From NCBI GenBank assembly GCA_949292795.1, contig CASFBR010000136.1:1-43264 (forward strand): DNA of 43,264 nt, written 5' to 3'. The notes below the pieces were generated by a model that was given only the letters and a program-made list of their open reading frames with translations, made no database searches and was not told the origin of the DNA. Origin of the DNA: an uncultured Eubacteriales bacterium (GTDB lineage: Bacteria; Bacillota; Clostridia; Lachnospirales; Lachnospiraceae). Position 1 is the first letter of the stretch, and every line of letters starts with the position of its first letter. Below, one piece after another: positions 24,692 to 32,660 of the stretch. Both the position numbers and the translations under genes were made by a program.

Positions 24692-26498
24692 GCGGCAGGA
24701 TGATTCCTTTATGTTCCCCGACAGGAACGACCTTGGCGGCATGGATGATTCTTACTATGAGGAACCGGGCGAAAACTACGGTTCCGGCTACGATGACGGG
24801 TATGATACGTTTCAGGATGACTATGACCGTATCGACAGTTATGATGATGCCGGCGGCTATGGACAAAACGGGAATGCTTACGGTCATATGCCTGGCAGCA
24901 AAGGCAGACATGTAAACGGTAGCGGGCATATGGGCGGCTATGACCGGGACGAAGGCGGCCGTGACCGCCGCAGCCGGGGATATGATTCTCAGGCGTATGA
25001 GGATGCCGGCATGACGCCACCTGCAGGCAAAAGGCAGAGAAAGGCCTGCGAGAAAAAACAGCAGAAGCAGGCGCAGCGGGCAAAGACCGGAAAAAACAGG
25101 GAAATCCTTGTGGTGATGTATACATTTATCTGTATATTTCTGGCAACGATGGGCTATTTTATATATTATAATGTGGCCGAGAGCCGGGATGTCATTACAC
25201 ATCCGGGCAACGTGCATATGGCCAAGCTTCAGGAAAATACATCCCGCGGCCGTATTCTGGCGGCAGACGGCTCTGTGCTGGCAGAAACGCTTGTGGATGC
25301 CGGCGGCGATGAGTCGCGCAATTACCCGTATGCCAATATATTTGCACATGTTGTCGGCACGTCTGAGATTAATAAATCCGGGCTGGAGAAATCTTTTGAA
25401 AATGAGCTGCTGATGTCGAATATTAATCCGTTCCAGCGGGCGGTCAATGAGCTGACCAATGAGAAAAATCCCGGGGACGATGTGGTGACGACACTAGACA
25501 CAGCGCTTCAGCAGGTTGCCTATAATGCGCTTGGGAGCAATCAGGGCGTTGTGATTGCCCTGGAGCCATCTACCGGAAAGGTTTTGGCGATGGTTTCTAA
25601 ACCGGACTATGATCCCAACACGCTGGAAGCCAATTATAATGCGATTATTTCCGATACACAAAGCAAGGTTTTGCTCAATCAGGCAACGCAGGGGCTCTTT
25701 ACGCCGGGGTCCATTTTTAAAATTTGTACGACACTGGAATATATCCGGGAAAATCCCGACTATGATAATTACAGCTACACCTGTCAGGGAAGTATTTCCC
25801 TGTCTGACGGAAACGGCGGGACGCAGTCGCTGGCCTGCTATCACAATACGGTGCACGGGACGCAAAACCTGTTTCAGTCGTTTGCAAACTCCTGCAATGC
25901 GTCATTCGCCAATATAGGGACAACATTGGATGCTTCGGGCTTTTCAAAGCTGGCGTCAGAGCTTTTGTTTAATCAGAAGCTGCCCACAAGTATTCCTCAT
26001 GTACAGAGCAGCTTTTCCATCAGCAGCAGCGACAGCGACTGGCTTACCGGCGCGACGGCGATTGGACAGGGCAATACGACCATGACTCCGCTGCATGCTG
26101 CCATGCTCACCAGCGCCATCGCCAATGGCGGCGTGCTCATGGAACCGTATCTCGTTGACCATGTGCAAAGCAGCGACGGACATACTGTGAAAAAATATAT
26201 GCCTCAGTCTTATGGAAGTCTTATATCCACTTCCGAGGCGTCCATCCTGACCGATATGATGATCGGTACCGTTCAGAGCGGAACGGCGACGGCGCTGAGT
26301 ACACTCGGTTACAGCGTTGCGGGAAAGACCGGAACGGCAGAAATTGATAATTACGGAAATAATGCATGGTTCGTCGGATTTGCACCGGCCGAAAACCCGC
26401 AGATCGCGGTGTGCGTTCTTGTGGAAAATGCAAGCACAAGCAGCTCGTATGTTGCTGTGCCGATTGCTCAGCAGCTGTTTGCCGCTTACGTCCGGTAA
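24654..26498 (+). CDS. Class B penicillin-binding protein (peptidoglycan transpeptidase) with disordered N-terminus
   Basis: A D,D-transpeptidase that crosslinks glycan made by the SEDS partner upstream. In 614 residues: a cytoplasmic, low-complexity stretch rich in Asp, Gly, Tyr and Arg (about 12-147), one membrane helix (about 150-171), a short linker or dimerisation region, and the transpeptidase domain with Ser353-x-x-Lys356 (TPGSIFKI), Ser413-Cys-Asn415 (ANSCNAS) and Lys558-Thr-Gly-Thr561 (AGKTGTAE). All catalytic motifs are intact. The family usually has a much shorter N-terminal tail, so the 147-residue extension is notable. The start overlaps the FtsW-like gene by 38 bp. Confidence 0.92.
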   Translation: MKNSRNTGRSSSKRQDDSFMFPDRNDLGGMDDSYYEEPGENYGSGYDDGYDTFQDDYDRIDSYDDAGGYGQNGNAYGHMPGSKGRHVNGSGHMGGYDRDEGGRDRRSRGYDSQAYEDAGMTPPAGKRQRKACEKKQQKQAQRAKTGKNREILVVMYTFICIFLATMGYFIYYNVAESRDVITHPGNVHMAKLQENTSRGRILAADGSVLAETLVDAGGDESRNYPYANIFAHVVGTSEINKSGLEKSFENELLMSNINPFQRAVNELTNEKNPGDDVVTTLDTALQQVAYNALGSNQGVVIALEPSTGKVLAMVSKPDYDPNTLEANYNAIISDTQSKVLLNQATQGLFTPGSIFKICTTLEYIRENPDYDNYSYTCQGSISLSDGNGGTQSLACYHNTVHGTQNLFQSFANSCNASFANIGTTLDASGFSKLASELLFNQKLPTSIPHVQSSFSISSSDSDWLTGATAIGQGNTTMTPLHAAMLTSAIANGGVLMEPYLVDHVQSSDGHTVKKYMPQSYGSLISTSEASILTDMMIGTVQSGTATALSTLGYSVAGKTGTAEIDNYGNNAWFVGFAPAENPQIAVCVLVENASTSSSYVAVPIAQQLFAAYVR

Positions 26499-26513
26499 GC
26501 CCTACATTATACC

Positions 26514-26542
26514 TTGTAAATATCCGCGAAAGAGTGTATACT
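26514..26542 (+). promoter_or_regulatory. Sigma-A-type promoter of the NUDIX gene
   Basis: TTGTAA (26514-26519), 17-bp spacer, TATACT (26537-26542), then a leader of about 40 nt to the RBS GGAGGAATTGCG and ATG 26589. A consensus-like pair with correct spacing. Confidence 0.65.
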
Positions 26543-26588
26543 GTTTACAGTGCAAAAGGACACACCATAAATAACAGGAGGAATTGCG

Positions 26589-27041
26589 ATGACAGAAGCA
26601 ACGAGCTGTGGCGGTGTGGTTATTTTTAGAGGTAAGATCCTTCTATTATATAAAAACTATAAAAATAAATATGAAGGATGGGTATTACCAAAAGGAACTG
26701 TTGAAGAAGGCGAAGAATACAAGGAAACGGCGATTCGGGAAGTTAAGGAGGAAACCGGTGCCAGCGCGGCGATCATTAAGTATGTCGGTAAGAGCCAATA
26801 TACCTTTAACACGACACATGATATGATCGTAAAGGATGTTCACTGGTATCTGATGATGGCTGACAGCTATTTCAGCAAACCACAACGTGAAGAATTTTTT
26901 GTAGATTCCGGCTATTATAAGTATCATGAAGCTTATCATCTGCTGAAATTTACCAATGAAAAACAAATACTTGAAAAGGCCTACAATGAATATCTTGAGT
27001 TGAAAAAGAGTAATCTGTGGGGGTCAAGGAAGTACTTTTAG
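26589..27041 (+). CDS. NUDIX hydrolase
   Basis: A pyrophosphohydrolase of 150 residues. The Nudix box G-x5-E-x7-REVxEETG is complete in GTVEEGEEYKETAIREVKEETG (spanning about 36-57; key residues Gly36, Glu41, Arg49, Glu50, Glu53, Glu54), after the strand CGGVVIFRGKILLLYK. Substrates of this family range from nucleotides to capped RNA and cannot be told from sequence. The gene is more AT-rich than its neighbours, with a C-terminal basic tail KKSNLWGSRKYF. Its stop is 50 bp before the next gene, likely in one transcript. Confidence 0.92.
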   Translation: MTEATSCGGVVIFRGKILLLYKNYKNKYEGWVLPKGTVEEGEEYKETAIREVKEETGASAAIIKYVGKSQYTFNTTHDMIVKDVHWYLMMADSYFSKPQREEFFVDSGYYKYHEAYHLLKFTNEKQILEKAYNEYLELKKSNLWGSRKYF

Positions 27042-27091
27042 TAACCATTCATACGCCAAAAAACGGTATGAGAGTGGTTTGGGAGGTTCAT

Positions 27092-27874
27092 ATGGAATTT
27101 GACAGAACAGAAGAGTTTGCCTCCATGATGGAACATGAAGTCGATGGCGTTAAAATGTTTGGAAAAAAGGTTTACGATGATGCCTTTAATGAACTGTTTA
27201 ACCGCTATACCGATGTGATGCAGGCGTATGTGAACGGCTGCGCCGAACTGGATGATGAAAGCTGCCGGGCAATGGCGCATCAGGTAGGTGCCGCCTTTAT
27301 TTCCCGCGAGGAAGAACGCCTGGCCCGGGAGACCAGGATGAGCCGGCGGCGCCGCCTGGACGATGATAATCTGTATATGGCACTGTTTGTGATCCCGGCC
27401 ATTGGCTATTTTAAGGCCGGGCCTACGGATATTCTGGCAAAGACGCTTGTTGAGCTTTGGCGGGCACAATATCCTGAGCATCCGATCAATCAGGGGGACT
27501 ATGAAAAGATCAGCAACGGCTTTAAAAAACACCGGTTTTGTTATATTACGACCGCTGTATGCGAAAGCCTTGGCAAGGATGACTCCTGCGAGGAGCTGAT
27601 GTGCCTGAGAGAATTTCGGGATCACTGGCTGCTTCTGACCGATGGCGGGCAGGAGCTGGTGGATCAGTATTACGAAACGGCGCCCGGCGTCATCCGGGCA
27701 ATGCAGCAGCGCCCGGATTACAGGGAGCTGTGCCGGGATATTTATGAGCGTTATATTTGTCCATGTATTCATATGATCCATGAAGGGCGCTATGAGGCTT
27801 GCAAAGCGCATTATATAGACATGGTCGAGACGCTGAAGGCTCAGTATATGAGCGGAGATTCGTCCGGCATTTAG
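27092..27874 (+). CDS. CFI-box-type C-terminal domain protein of unknown function
   Basis: A 260-residue soluble protein. The N-terminal half is helical and charged (EEFASMMEHEVDGV..., basic patch TRMSRRRRLDDD at 81-92). Around residues 149-205 it has FCYITTAV, LMCLREFRDHWLL, GGQELVDQYYETAPGVI, the pattern of the CFI-box C-terminal domain (Cys-Phe/Tyr-Ile ... LR-x-FRD ... YY), whose role is not known. Seven cysteines, including CPC at 223-225, might bind metal, but no classic site is clear. ATG 27092 is supported by GGGAGG at 27081-27086; the frame opens further upstream inside the NUDIX gene. A 20-bp near-duplicate (TTAGAGCCGGTAT...) spans 27871-27910 at its end. Confidence 0.75.
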   Translation: MEFDRTEEFASMMEHEVDGVKMFGKKVYDDAFNELFNRYTDVMQAYVNGCAELDDESCRAMAHQVGAAFISREEERLARETRMSRRRRLDDDNLYMALFVIPAIGYFKAGPTDILAKTLVELWRAQYPEHPINQGDYEKISNGFKKHRFCYITTAVCESLGKDDSCEELMCLREFRDHWLLLTDGGQELVDQYYETAPGVIRAMQQRPDYRELCRDIYERYICPCIHMIHEGRYEACKAHYIDMVETLKAQYMSGDSSGI

Positions 27875-27890
27875 AGCCGGTATGAGGTGC

Positions 27891-29159
27891 TTAGAGCCGG
27901 TATAAGGCATTTAACAAGGGCCAGTTTTGAGGATAAGGGCGCATCAGGTTCCAGTAACCGGCGCCCTTTAACTGATACTGGGAAATGAGGGATAGCCGGG
28001 CATGCATACTGCGGGCGTCCTCAAACCAGACCTCATGGGGGATGCCGGACTGCACATAAGTAAACCACGGCGCCTGAGCGCGGTCGTCATATTTGATGGA
28101 AACACCGGCGCTGCGCGCCAGGTCAACGGCCTGGGCATTTCCAATGGAAACGGCCTGAGAGCGCGAAAATTCCGGGCCCTTTGGCCAGTCATAGCCGTAA
28201 TTGGGGATTCCGAGAAGAAGCTTTTTACGGGGAATACGGGTGACGGCGTAGTCCAGCACCTTTTTTACTTCCGGAAGCGGGGCCACTGCCATCGGTTCTC
28301 CGGCTGCATAGCCCCATTCATAAGTCATTAAAAGGACGGCATCCGCTGACGCTCCAAGAGCTGCATAATCCAGCCCTTCAACAAGCTTTCCAGAGGCGTC
28401 ATCGTCTGTTTTGGCTGACAGGGCGGCGGTGAGCATCCATCCCCGGGACGAAAGTCTTTCATGGAGCAGCGCCATAAAATCCGGATAGCTTTTCCGGTCA
28501 CTTTTTGGGACATATTCAAAATCAATGTTAACGCCGCTGTATTCTTTGGCCTCACAGACTGCAATGATCTCATCGATGAGCGGCTTCCATGTTTTAGTGT
28601 TTCCGAGAATGTGGTGAGCAAGCTTTGGATCAAAGCCGTAAGGCTCGCGGAGGTTGGAGACAACCATGTGGGGCCGGGTGCCCAGTTTTTTGGATAACGA
28701 TATAAGAAGGTCATCTCCGGGTGCGGACAGATGGCCTTCTTCTGTGATTTCATAGGTAAATGAATTAAAGATCGTAATATAGGGAAGTGTCTGTAAAAAC
28801 AGCGCTACATCGATAAACGGATAGGCGTAGCCGCTGATAACGGCGGACATGGCCGGTGTATCTGTGTAGCGGATGATGACCGGATCTCCGGGATAAATAT
28901 AGCTTTTTGTTAAAAGCCAGGGATTATTGCGAAAAAGCTGCCGCAGTGTCAGCCCATGCATGGCGGCAATCCGGTAAAGGGTATCGCCTTCCTTAACTGA
29001 GTGGATTTGTTCAGGAAATAGAAGGAGGAGCGTCTGACCTTCCACCAGAGCTGTCTGGTCGGTAAGGCCATTGACTTTTAAAAGCAGCCAGAGTGGCATG
29101 TTCCATTCCCGGGCGATGGATTGTGCCGTGTCGCCCGGACGGACAATATGGATTTTCAT
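27891..29159 (-). CDS. LysM-GH18 protein, spore-germination/cortex-type glycosidase (YaaH/SafA-like)
   Basis: A 422-residue protein with two LysM peptidoglycan-binding domains at the N-terminus (about 3-47 and 52-97; IHIVRPGDTAQSIAREW, IHSVKEGDTLYRIAAMHG) and a GH18 barrel (about 110-422). The catalytic region reads YSGVNIDFEYVPKSD, with Asp213 and the acid/base Glu215, like the cortical fragment lytic or spore-coat proteins YaaH/YdhD. There is no signal peptide, which is usual for spore-coat-assembled members. ATG 29159 has GAGGAA seven bases before it. The minus-strand amidase gene lies upstream, so both act on peptidoglycan. It suggests a spore former, though no other sporulation gene is in the window. 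Confidence 0.9.
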   Translation of the reverse strand: MKIHIVRPGDTAQSIAREWNMPLWLLLKVNGLTDQTALVEGQTLLLLFPEQIHSVKEGDTLYRIAAMHGLTLRQLFRNNPWLLTKSYIYPGDPVIIRYTDTPAMSAVISGYAYPFIDVALFLQTLPYITIFNSFTYEITEEGHLSAPGDDLLISLSKKLGTRPHMVVSNLREPYGFDPKLAHHILGNTKTWKPLIDEIIAVCEAKEYSGVNIDFEYVPKSDRKSYPDFMALLHERLSSRGWMLTAALSAKTDDDASGKLVEGLDYAALGASADAVLLMTYEWGYAAGEPMAVAPLPEVKKVLDYAVTRIPRKKLLLGIPNYGYDWPKGPEFSRSQAVSIGNAQAVDLARSAGVSIKYDDRAQAPWFTYVQSGIPHEVWFEDARSMHARLSLISQYQLKGAGYWNLMRPYPQNWPLLNALYRL

Positions 29160-29290
29160 AGTGACATTCCTCAGATGACATGCTTGGTCCATGTATATGC
29201 CGGTATAGGCACGGTTATGCCTGTCCCGCACGGCGCCTGCCTATTTGTCGTCCCGCTTGGAATCAATCTGTCTGATCTCTCCCGCCTGGC

Positions 29291-29397
29291 GGGCTGCGGT
29301 TTTGGCCGGACTGTTGCCAGCGGGCTGCGGTTTTGGCCGGACTGTTGCCGGCGGGCCGCGGTTTTGACCGGATTGTTGCCGGCGGGCTGCGCTTGCT
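29291..29397. repeat. Tandem 31-bp GC-rich repeats
   Basis: Units at 29291-29321, 29322-29352 and 29353-29383 plus a partial unit to 29397, with core GGGCTGCGGTTTTGGCCGGA and then CTGTTGCC(A/G)GC. Units differ at a few positions. The array fills the space between the amidase stop (29402) and the LysM-GH18 gene. The 31-bp period is not a multiple of three, so it is not a protein repeat. It is too short and lacks spacers, so it is not a CRISPR. Confidence 0.85.
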
Positions 29398-29401
29398 GCG
29401 G

Positions 29402-30133
29402 CTATTGTCCGCTGCCCTGGGCTTTTAGGTCGGTAAGAAACTGAACCCATGCATCCGGATGCTCCACATAATATTTGGGACATTCTTTGCCGGTAACATC
29501 ATAGTGGCGGATGACATCAGCGGATGCATCCAGCCCATAGGCATCACAAAGCCAGCGGGTCAGCTTAAGCAGTGAATCGTACGTCTGCGGATTAAACTGG
29601 CCGTCTGCATCAGGATGGCAGCATTCGATGGCGATCGTATCGTCATTGCGGTCATTGGAGCAATAGGCGATCTCAGACAGAGGGATGCACTGGATGATCT
29701 CTCCGTCAAGGCCAATGACAAAATGGCTGCTGGCGTATGTCTCGCCGGTCACGGAGAGCTGCTCAAAATAGTTGTGGTTAGCCTGGGCAGTTGTCCCCGG
29801 ATTCCCGACATAGTGAATGACGATTGCATTTACATGCCGAAGCGGCGTCTGCGGGCGGGAATATTCATTGGGCGTTAAGTAATCTTTTGTGACCCAATCC
29901 GGTGCTTCTACAAGAACAGCCTGTCCGACCACCTGGTCAGATACCGCTTCGCGCGCCGCGGTCCCTGTCTGAAATCCGGCATCCTCATGGAAAATGGCAG
30001 TGTAAAGCGTGTGAAAGATAAGCATACACACAAAGGTTACGGCAGATACACCTATAAGACGGCGCCATTTGCGCCATTTGCGGCTGCCGGACGGCGGCCT
30101 GACGCCGGAATGTCTGTGAGAGCTGTGATACAT
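29402..30133 (-). CDS. N-acetylmuramoyl-L-alanine amidase (Amidase_2/PGRP type)
   Basis: Cleaves the amide bond between MurNAc and the stem peptide. In 243 residues: a basic cytoplasmic N-terminus, a membrane helix (about 26-48, signal anchor), a linker, then the Amidase_2 domain. Zinc ligands appear as His107 (AIVIHYVGNPG), His210 (VIRHYDVTGKECPKYY) and Cys218. SSHFVIGLDGEIIQCIPLSEIAYCS is typical of the family. AAAAGGGGGG precedes the ATG. It is the upstream partner of the LysM-GH18 gene on the minus strand; a T7-lysozyme-like or sporulation amidase role is possible. Confidence 0.92.
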   Translation of the reverse strand: MYHSSHRHSGVRPPSGSRKWRKWRRLIGVSAVTFVCMLIFHTLYTAIFHEDAGFQTGTAAREAVSDQVVGQAVLVEAPDWVTKDYLTPNEYSRPQTPLRHVNAIVIHYVGNPGTTAQANHNYFEQLSVTGETYASSHFVIGLDGEIIQCIPLSEIAYCSNDRNDDTIAIECCHPDADGQFNPQTYDSLLKLTRWLCDAYGLDASADVIRHYDVTGKECPKYYVEHPDAWVQFLTDLKAQGSGQ

Positions 30134-30237
30134 TGAAAAATCCCCCCTTTTAAGTCGTGTCCGGCAGCATTACAGGCATGTATGCCGTGCTGTTCCGGTT
30201 TTTTACATTGTAGCGCGGTATTGTAACAAAAATGTTT

Positions 30238-30451
30238 CGTATGTCCGCAGAGCAAAAATCACCTCTGCAAGTAAACTTGCGCCGGCTTTTGGCTCTGCGG
30301 CCGCATGGCAGGGGGAAGTAACGATTCAGCCAGGCCTGCGCATTTACTGCGCAGGCCGTAAGAAAATGATTCAAGAGTGCAAAAATCCCATCGCCGCAGA
30401 CGGTTTTAAATGGATTTTTGCATGTAACCGTTCAGCTGGCTGAACGGTTAC
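30238..30451. repeat. MITE-like structured repeat, copy 3 (degenerate, nested)
   Basis: The region 30134-30569 holds no gene. Its left part (30241-30310) repeats the inner module of the 18.4-kb copy: CCGCAGAG...GCAAGTAAACTTGC...TTTTGGCTCTGCGG, 14-bp arms with one mismatch. The right part (30320-30449) starts AACGATTCAGCCA and ends TGGCTGAACGGTT, a decayed form of the terminal repeat. It contains a perfect 10-bp hairpin GGCCTGCGCA/TGCGCAGGCC (30333-30357), an 11-bp inverted repeat TGCAAAAATCC/GGATTTTTGCA (30378-30422), and a 13-bp perfect palindromic hairpin (30424-30451; GTAACCGTTCAGC-TG-GCTGAACGGTTAC). Confidence 0.75.
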
Positions 30452-30480
30452 AATAGTTACGAAAAACTTCATAAAATATG

Positions 30481-30509
30481 CTGAAATTTGCGGCGGGTTA
30501 TAGTATAAT
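30481..30509 (+). promoter_or_regulatory. Probable promoter of the gene at 30570
   Basis: CTGAAA (30481-30486), 17-bp spacer, TATAAT (30504-30509). The -10 is perfect, the -35 weak. The 13-bp hairpin of the repeat lies immediately upstream, ending at 30451. Confidence 0.5.
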
Positions 30510-30569
30510 AAATATGTATGCCACGGGATTTTTTCCGGGCTTACAGAATGGACAAGGAGAAGATGATTC

Positions 30570-31754
30570 ATGGAACATGTTGACCTGCGCGATGCATTCA
30601 GCCGGGAGATCGAAGTCCTGGAGCTGAATGATCACGAGATGATCTACGCGCTCGATCAGAAGAATGAGATAAAGGACCTGTGTTCGATTGAACGTATGGA
30701 CCTGGACAGCCGGGAGGTGACGCATTTAATAACCCTGGATTATACCCGTCTGTGGGAATCATTTCGGACCTACGGGCAGATGCCGGGATTTTTTTATGCA
30801 GTGAACGTCCTGGCTGATTACCGGCTGCGTTTGAGAAAGATCGACAAAAAGACATGGGAGATTACCTCCGATATACTGATTCAGCCGGAAGGTGAGATCA
30901 TCAATATTTATTCGCTGAATGAAAATTACCTGATTATTACCGATGAGGTGAAAGCAGATGCACAGACGCTTGAAGCCTACGGCCTTAAGGATGAGGGCCG
31001 CCGTTATGTTAATGTCCGGTATCTTTATGAAATCTATACCGCTAAAAAATATCCGATCTTAGACCGCCGCTTTGACTCGCTCACCGAAGATATTCCGGTG
31101 CGTCAGATCAATGGTGTTTCCACAGTGATCTATGAAGCCTTTTACTGTGGCGAGGATGAAGAATCCGTGTCGGGCGGGAGTGCGATTACCGCAGCGCCGG
31201 TAAACCAGGTGATTAGTCAGATCAAAACGGACGGGATGACAGGTCTTACAGCCATCGCAAGTGCCGGAGAGGACGGCTTTGATTATGTACGCTGTGTCGA
31301 TACGGCTGATGATATGATCGTGTATCGCCGACGGCAGAAGGCATCCGGTCTGGAGCAGCTTGTAGAGCTGACCCCTGCGGCGGACGGAACACTTTTGCGT
31401 CAGGTCATTGCCGAATATAAAGTACCCGAGGAGGGGGAAGTCTTTTATGATTCCAAAAAACGCCAGGTATACTGGTGCCCGGATGGCGAGCAGGCAGCTA
31501 CAAAGCATATCCGGTGTCTGACAAAGGATATTCCGGAGGTGACCTATGACGGCAGGTTTGGCCGCTTTCTGGGATTGTTTAATGAGGAGCTTCTCGTAAC
31601 GGCGTATTATGATGAAGTGTTTGTGAGAGACTATGAGTATCACGAATATGTGGCCTTCCACGATCTTAAAGCGGGCGCGGTGGTCACTGCGGCCGGACGT
31701 ATCGAGCATAACGGCAGCCGGGTGCTTTTGCTGCGGTCATTTCTGGCATTGTAG
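30570..31754 (+). CDS. Uncharacterised soluble protein, all-beta character
   Basis: A 394-residue protein that I do not recognise. There is no signal peptide, membrane segment or catalytic motif. The sequence has repeated short beta-strand-like blocks separated by polar turns (for example HEMIYALDQKNEI, YLIITDEVKADA, GEVFYDSKKRQVYWCPD, ELLVTAYYDEVFVRDYEYHEYVAFHDL), which would suit a beta-propeller or WD-like fold; that is a guess from pattern alone. AAGGAGA precedes the ATG. It stands 56 bp before the Mrp gene and could share a transcript with it. Confidence 0.75.
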   Translation: MEHVDLRDAFSREIEVLELNDHEMIYALDQKNEIKDLCSIERMDLDSREVTHLITLDYTRLWESFRTYGQMPGFFYAVNVLADYRLRLRKIDKKTWEITSDILIQPEGEIINIYSLNENYLIITDEVKADAQTLEAYGLKDEGRRYVNVRYLYEIYTAKKYPILDRRFDSLTEDIPVRQINGVSTVIYEAFYCGEDEESVSGGSAITAAPVNQVISQIKTDGMTGLTAIASAGEDGFDYVRCVDTADDMIVYRRRQKASGLEQLVELTPAADGTLLRQVIAEYKVPEEGEVFYDSKKRQVYWCPDGEQAATKHIRCLTKDIPEVTYDGRFGRFLGLFNEELLVTAYYDEVFVRDYEYHEYVAFHDLKAGAVVTAAGRIEHNGSRVLLLRSFLAL

Positions 31755-31810
31755 GACATGTATCCGGTGAATGATCATTATGATAAATATAAAAAAGGAG
31801 AGCATAAGCA

Positions 31811-32635
31811 ATGAGTGAATGTAGTCAAAACTGCGGTTCCTGTTCTCAGGCAGATTGCAGTTCAAGAAAAGAAAGCTTTAAAGTGGAGGAAAATAAATAC
31901 AGCCATATCAAACATGTACTTGGCGTTGTAAGCGGCAAGGGCGGCGTAGGAAAATCGCTGGTGACTAGCGAGCTCGCAGTTCTTTTAAATAAAAAGGGCT
32001 ATAAAGTCGGTATTTTGGACGCGGATATTACAGGCCCTTCCATCCCGAAAATGTTCGGCGTTCATGAACAGGCCCTTGGCAATGATCAGGGTATCCTGCC
32101 GGCAGTTACCCCCGGCGGTATCAAGATCATTTCGATTAATATGATGCTGGATGACGAGGAGACGCCGGTTATCTGGCGCGGGCCGGTGCTGGCCGGTGTG
32201 GTAAAGCAGTTCTGGAATGAGGTTGTCTGGGGCGAGCTTGATTATCTGCTTGTCGATATGCCTCCCGGAACCGGCGATGTACCTTTAACGGTATTCCAGT
32301 CCCTTCCGGTCAGCGGTATCGTGATCGTCACCAGCCCGCAGGAGCTTGTGGAGATGATCGTAAAGAAAGCCTACAACATGGCAAAGCAGATGAATATCCC
32401 GGTTGTCGGCCTTGTACAGAACATGAGTTACCTTCTGTGCCCGGACTGCGGAAAGAAGATTTATATTTACGGCGAAGGCAAGGGCGAGGAAATGGCTAAG
32501 ACACTTGCAATCCCGGCGTATGCCGCACTGCCGATCGAACCGGCGATTGCTTCGCTGTGTGACCGGGGCGCTATCGAAGAATTTACTCACAGCTATCTGG
32601 ATGATATGATCCATTACATTGAGACAATCGCCTGA
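31811..32635 (+). CDS. mrp: Mrp/NBP35-family iron-sulfur carrier ATPase
   Basis: A P-loop ATPase of 274 residues that binds and hands over iron-sulfur clusters. An N-terminal Cys cluster (Cys4, Cys8, Cys11, Cys16 in ECSQNCGSCSQADC), the deviant Walker A GKGGVGKS (42-49), DADITGPSIPK (70-80), DYLLVDMPPGTGD (Walker B) and the CxxC pair Cys210/Cys213 (LLCPDCGKKIY) are all present. AAAAAAGGAGAG precedes the ATG. The stop is 26 bp before the FAD subunit of a molybdenum hydroxylase, whose 2Fe-2S subunit is encoded next, so it may serve cluster assembly of that enzyme. A general housekeeping role is equally possible. Confidence 0.93.
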   Translation: MSECSQNCGSCSQADCSSRKESFKVEENKYSHIKHVLGVVSGKGGVGKSLVTSELAVLLNKKGYKVGILDADITGPSIPKMFGVHEQALGNDQGILPAVTPGGIKIISINMMLDDEETPVIWRGPVLAGVVKQFWNEVVWGELDYLLVDMPPGTGDVPLTVFQSLPVSGIVIVTSPQELVEMIVKKAYNMAKQMNIPVVGLVQNMSYLLCPDCGKKIYIYGEGKGEEMAKTLAIPAYAALPIEPAIASLCDRGAIEEFTHSYLDDMIHYIETIA

Positions 32636-32660
32636 CAAGCAAAGGAGTAGGAGGAGATTC

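Noticed and set aside
24603-25349. A 248-codon minus-strand frame across the FtsW-PBP junction
   Set aside because: It is Ile/Val/Ala/His-rich and antisense to the low-complexity Asp/Gly/Tyr region, which prevents stop codons on that strand. No RBS or known motif.
27038-27910. A 290-codon open frame on the minus strand opposite the CFI-box gene
   Set aside because: It is slightly longer than the plus-strand frame but has no RBS and no family motif, while the plus strand has GGGAGG before ATG 27092 and the CFI-box blocks. It is a shadow of GC-rich codon usage.
29291-29397. CRISPR-like array
   Set aside because: The 31-bp units are directly adjacent with no spacers, and no cas gene is near.
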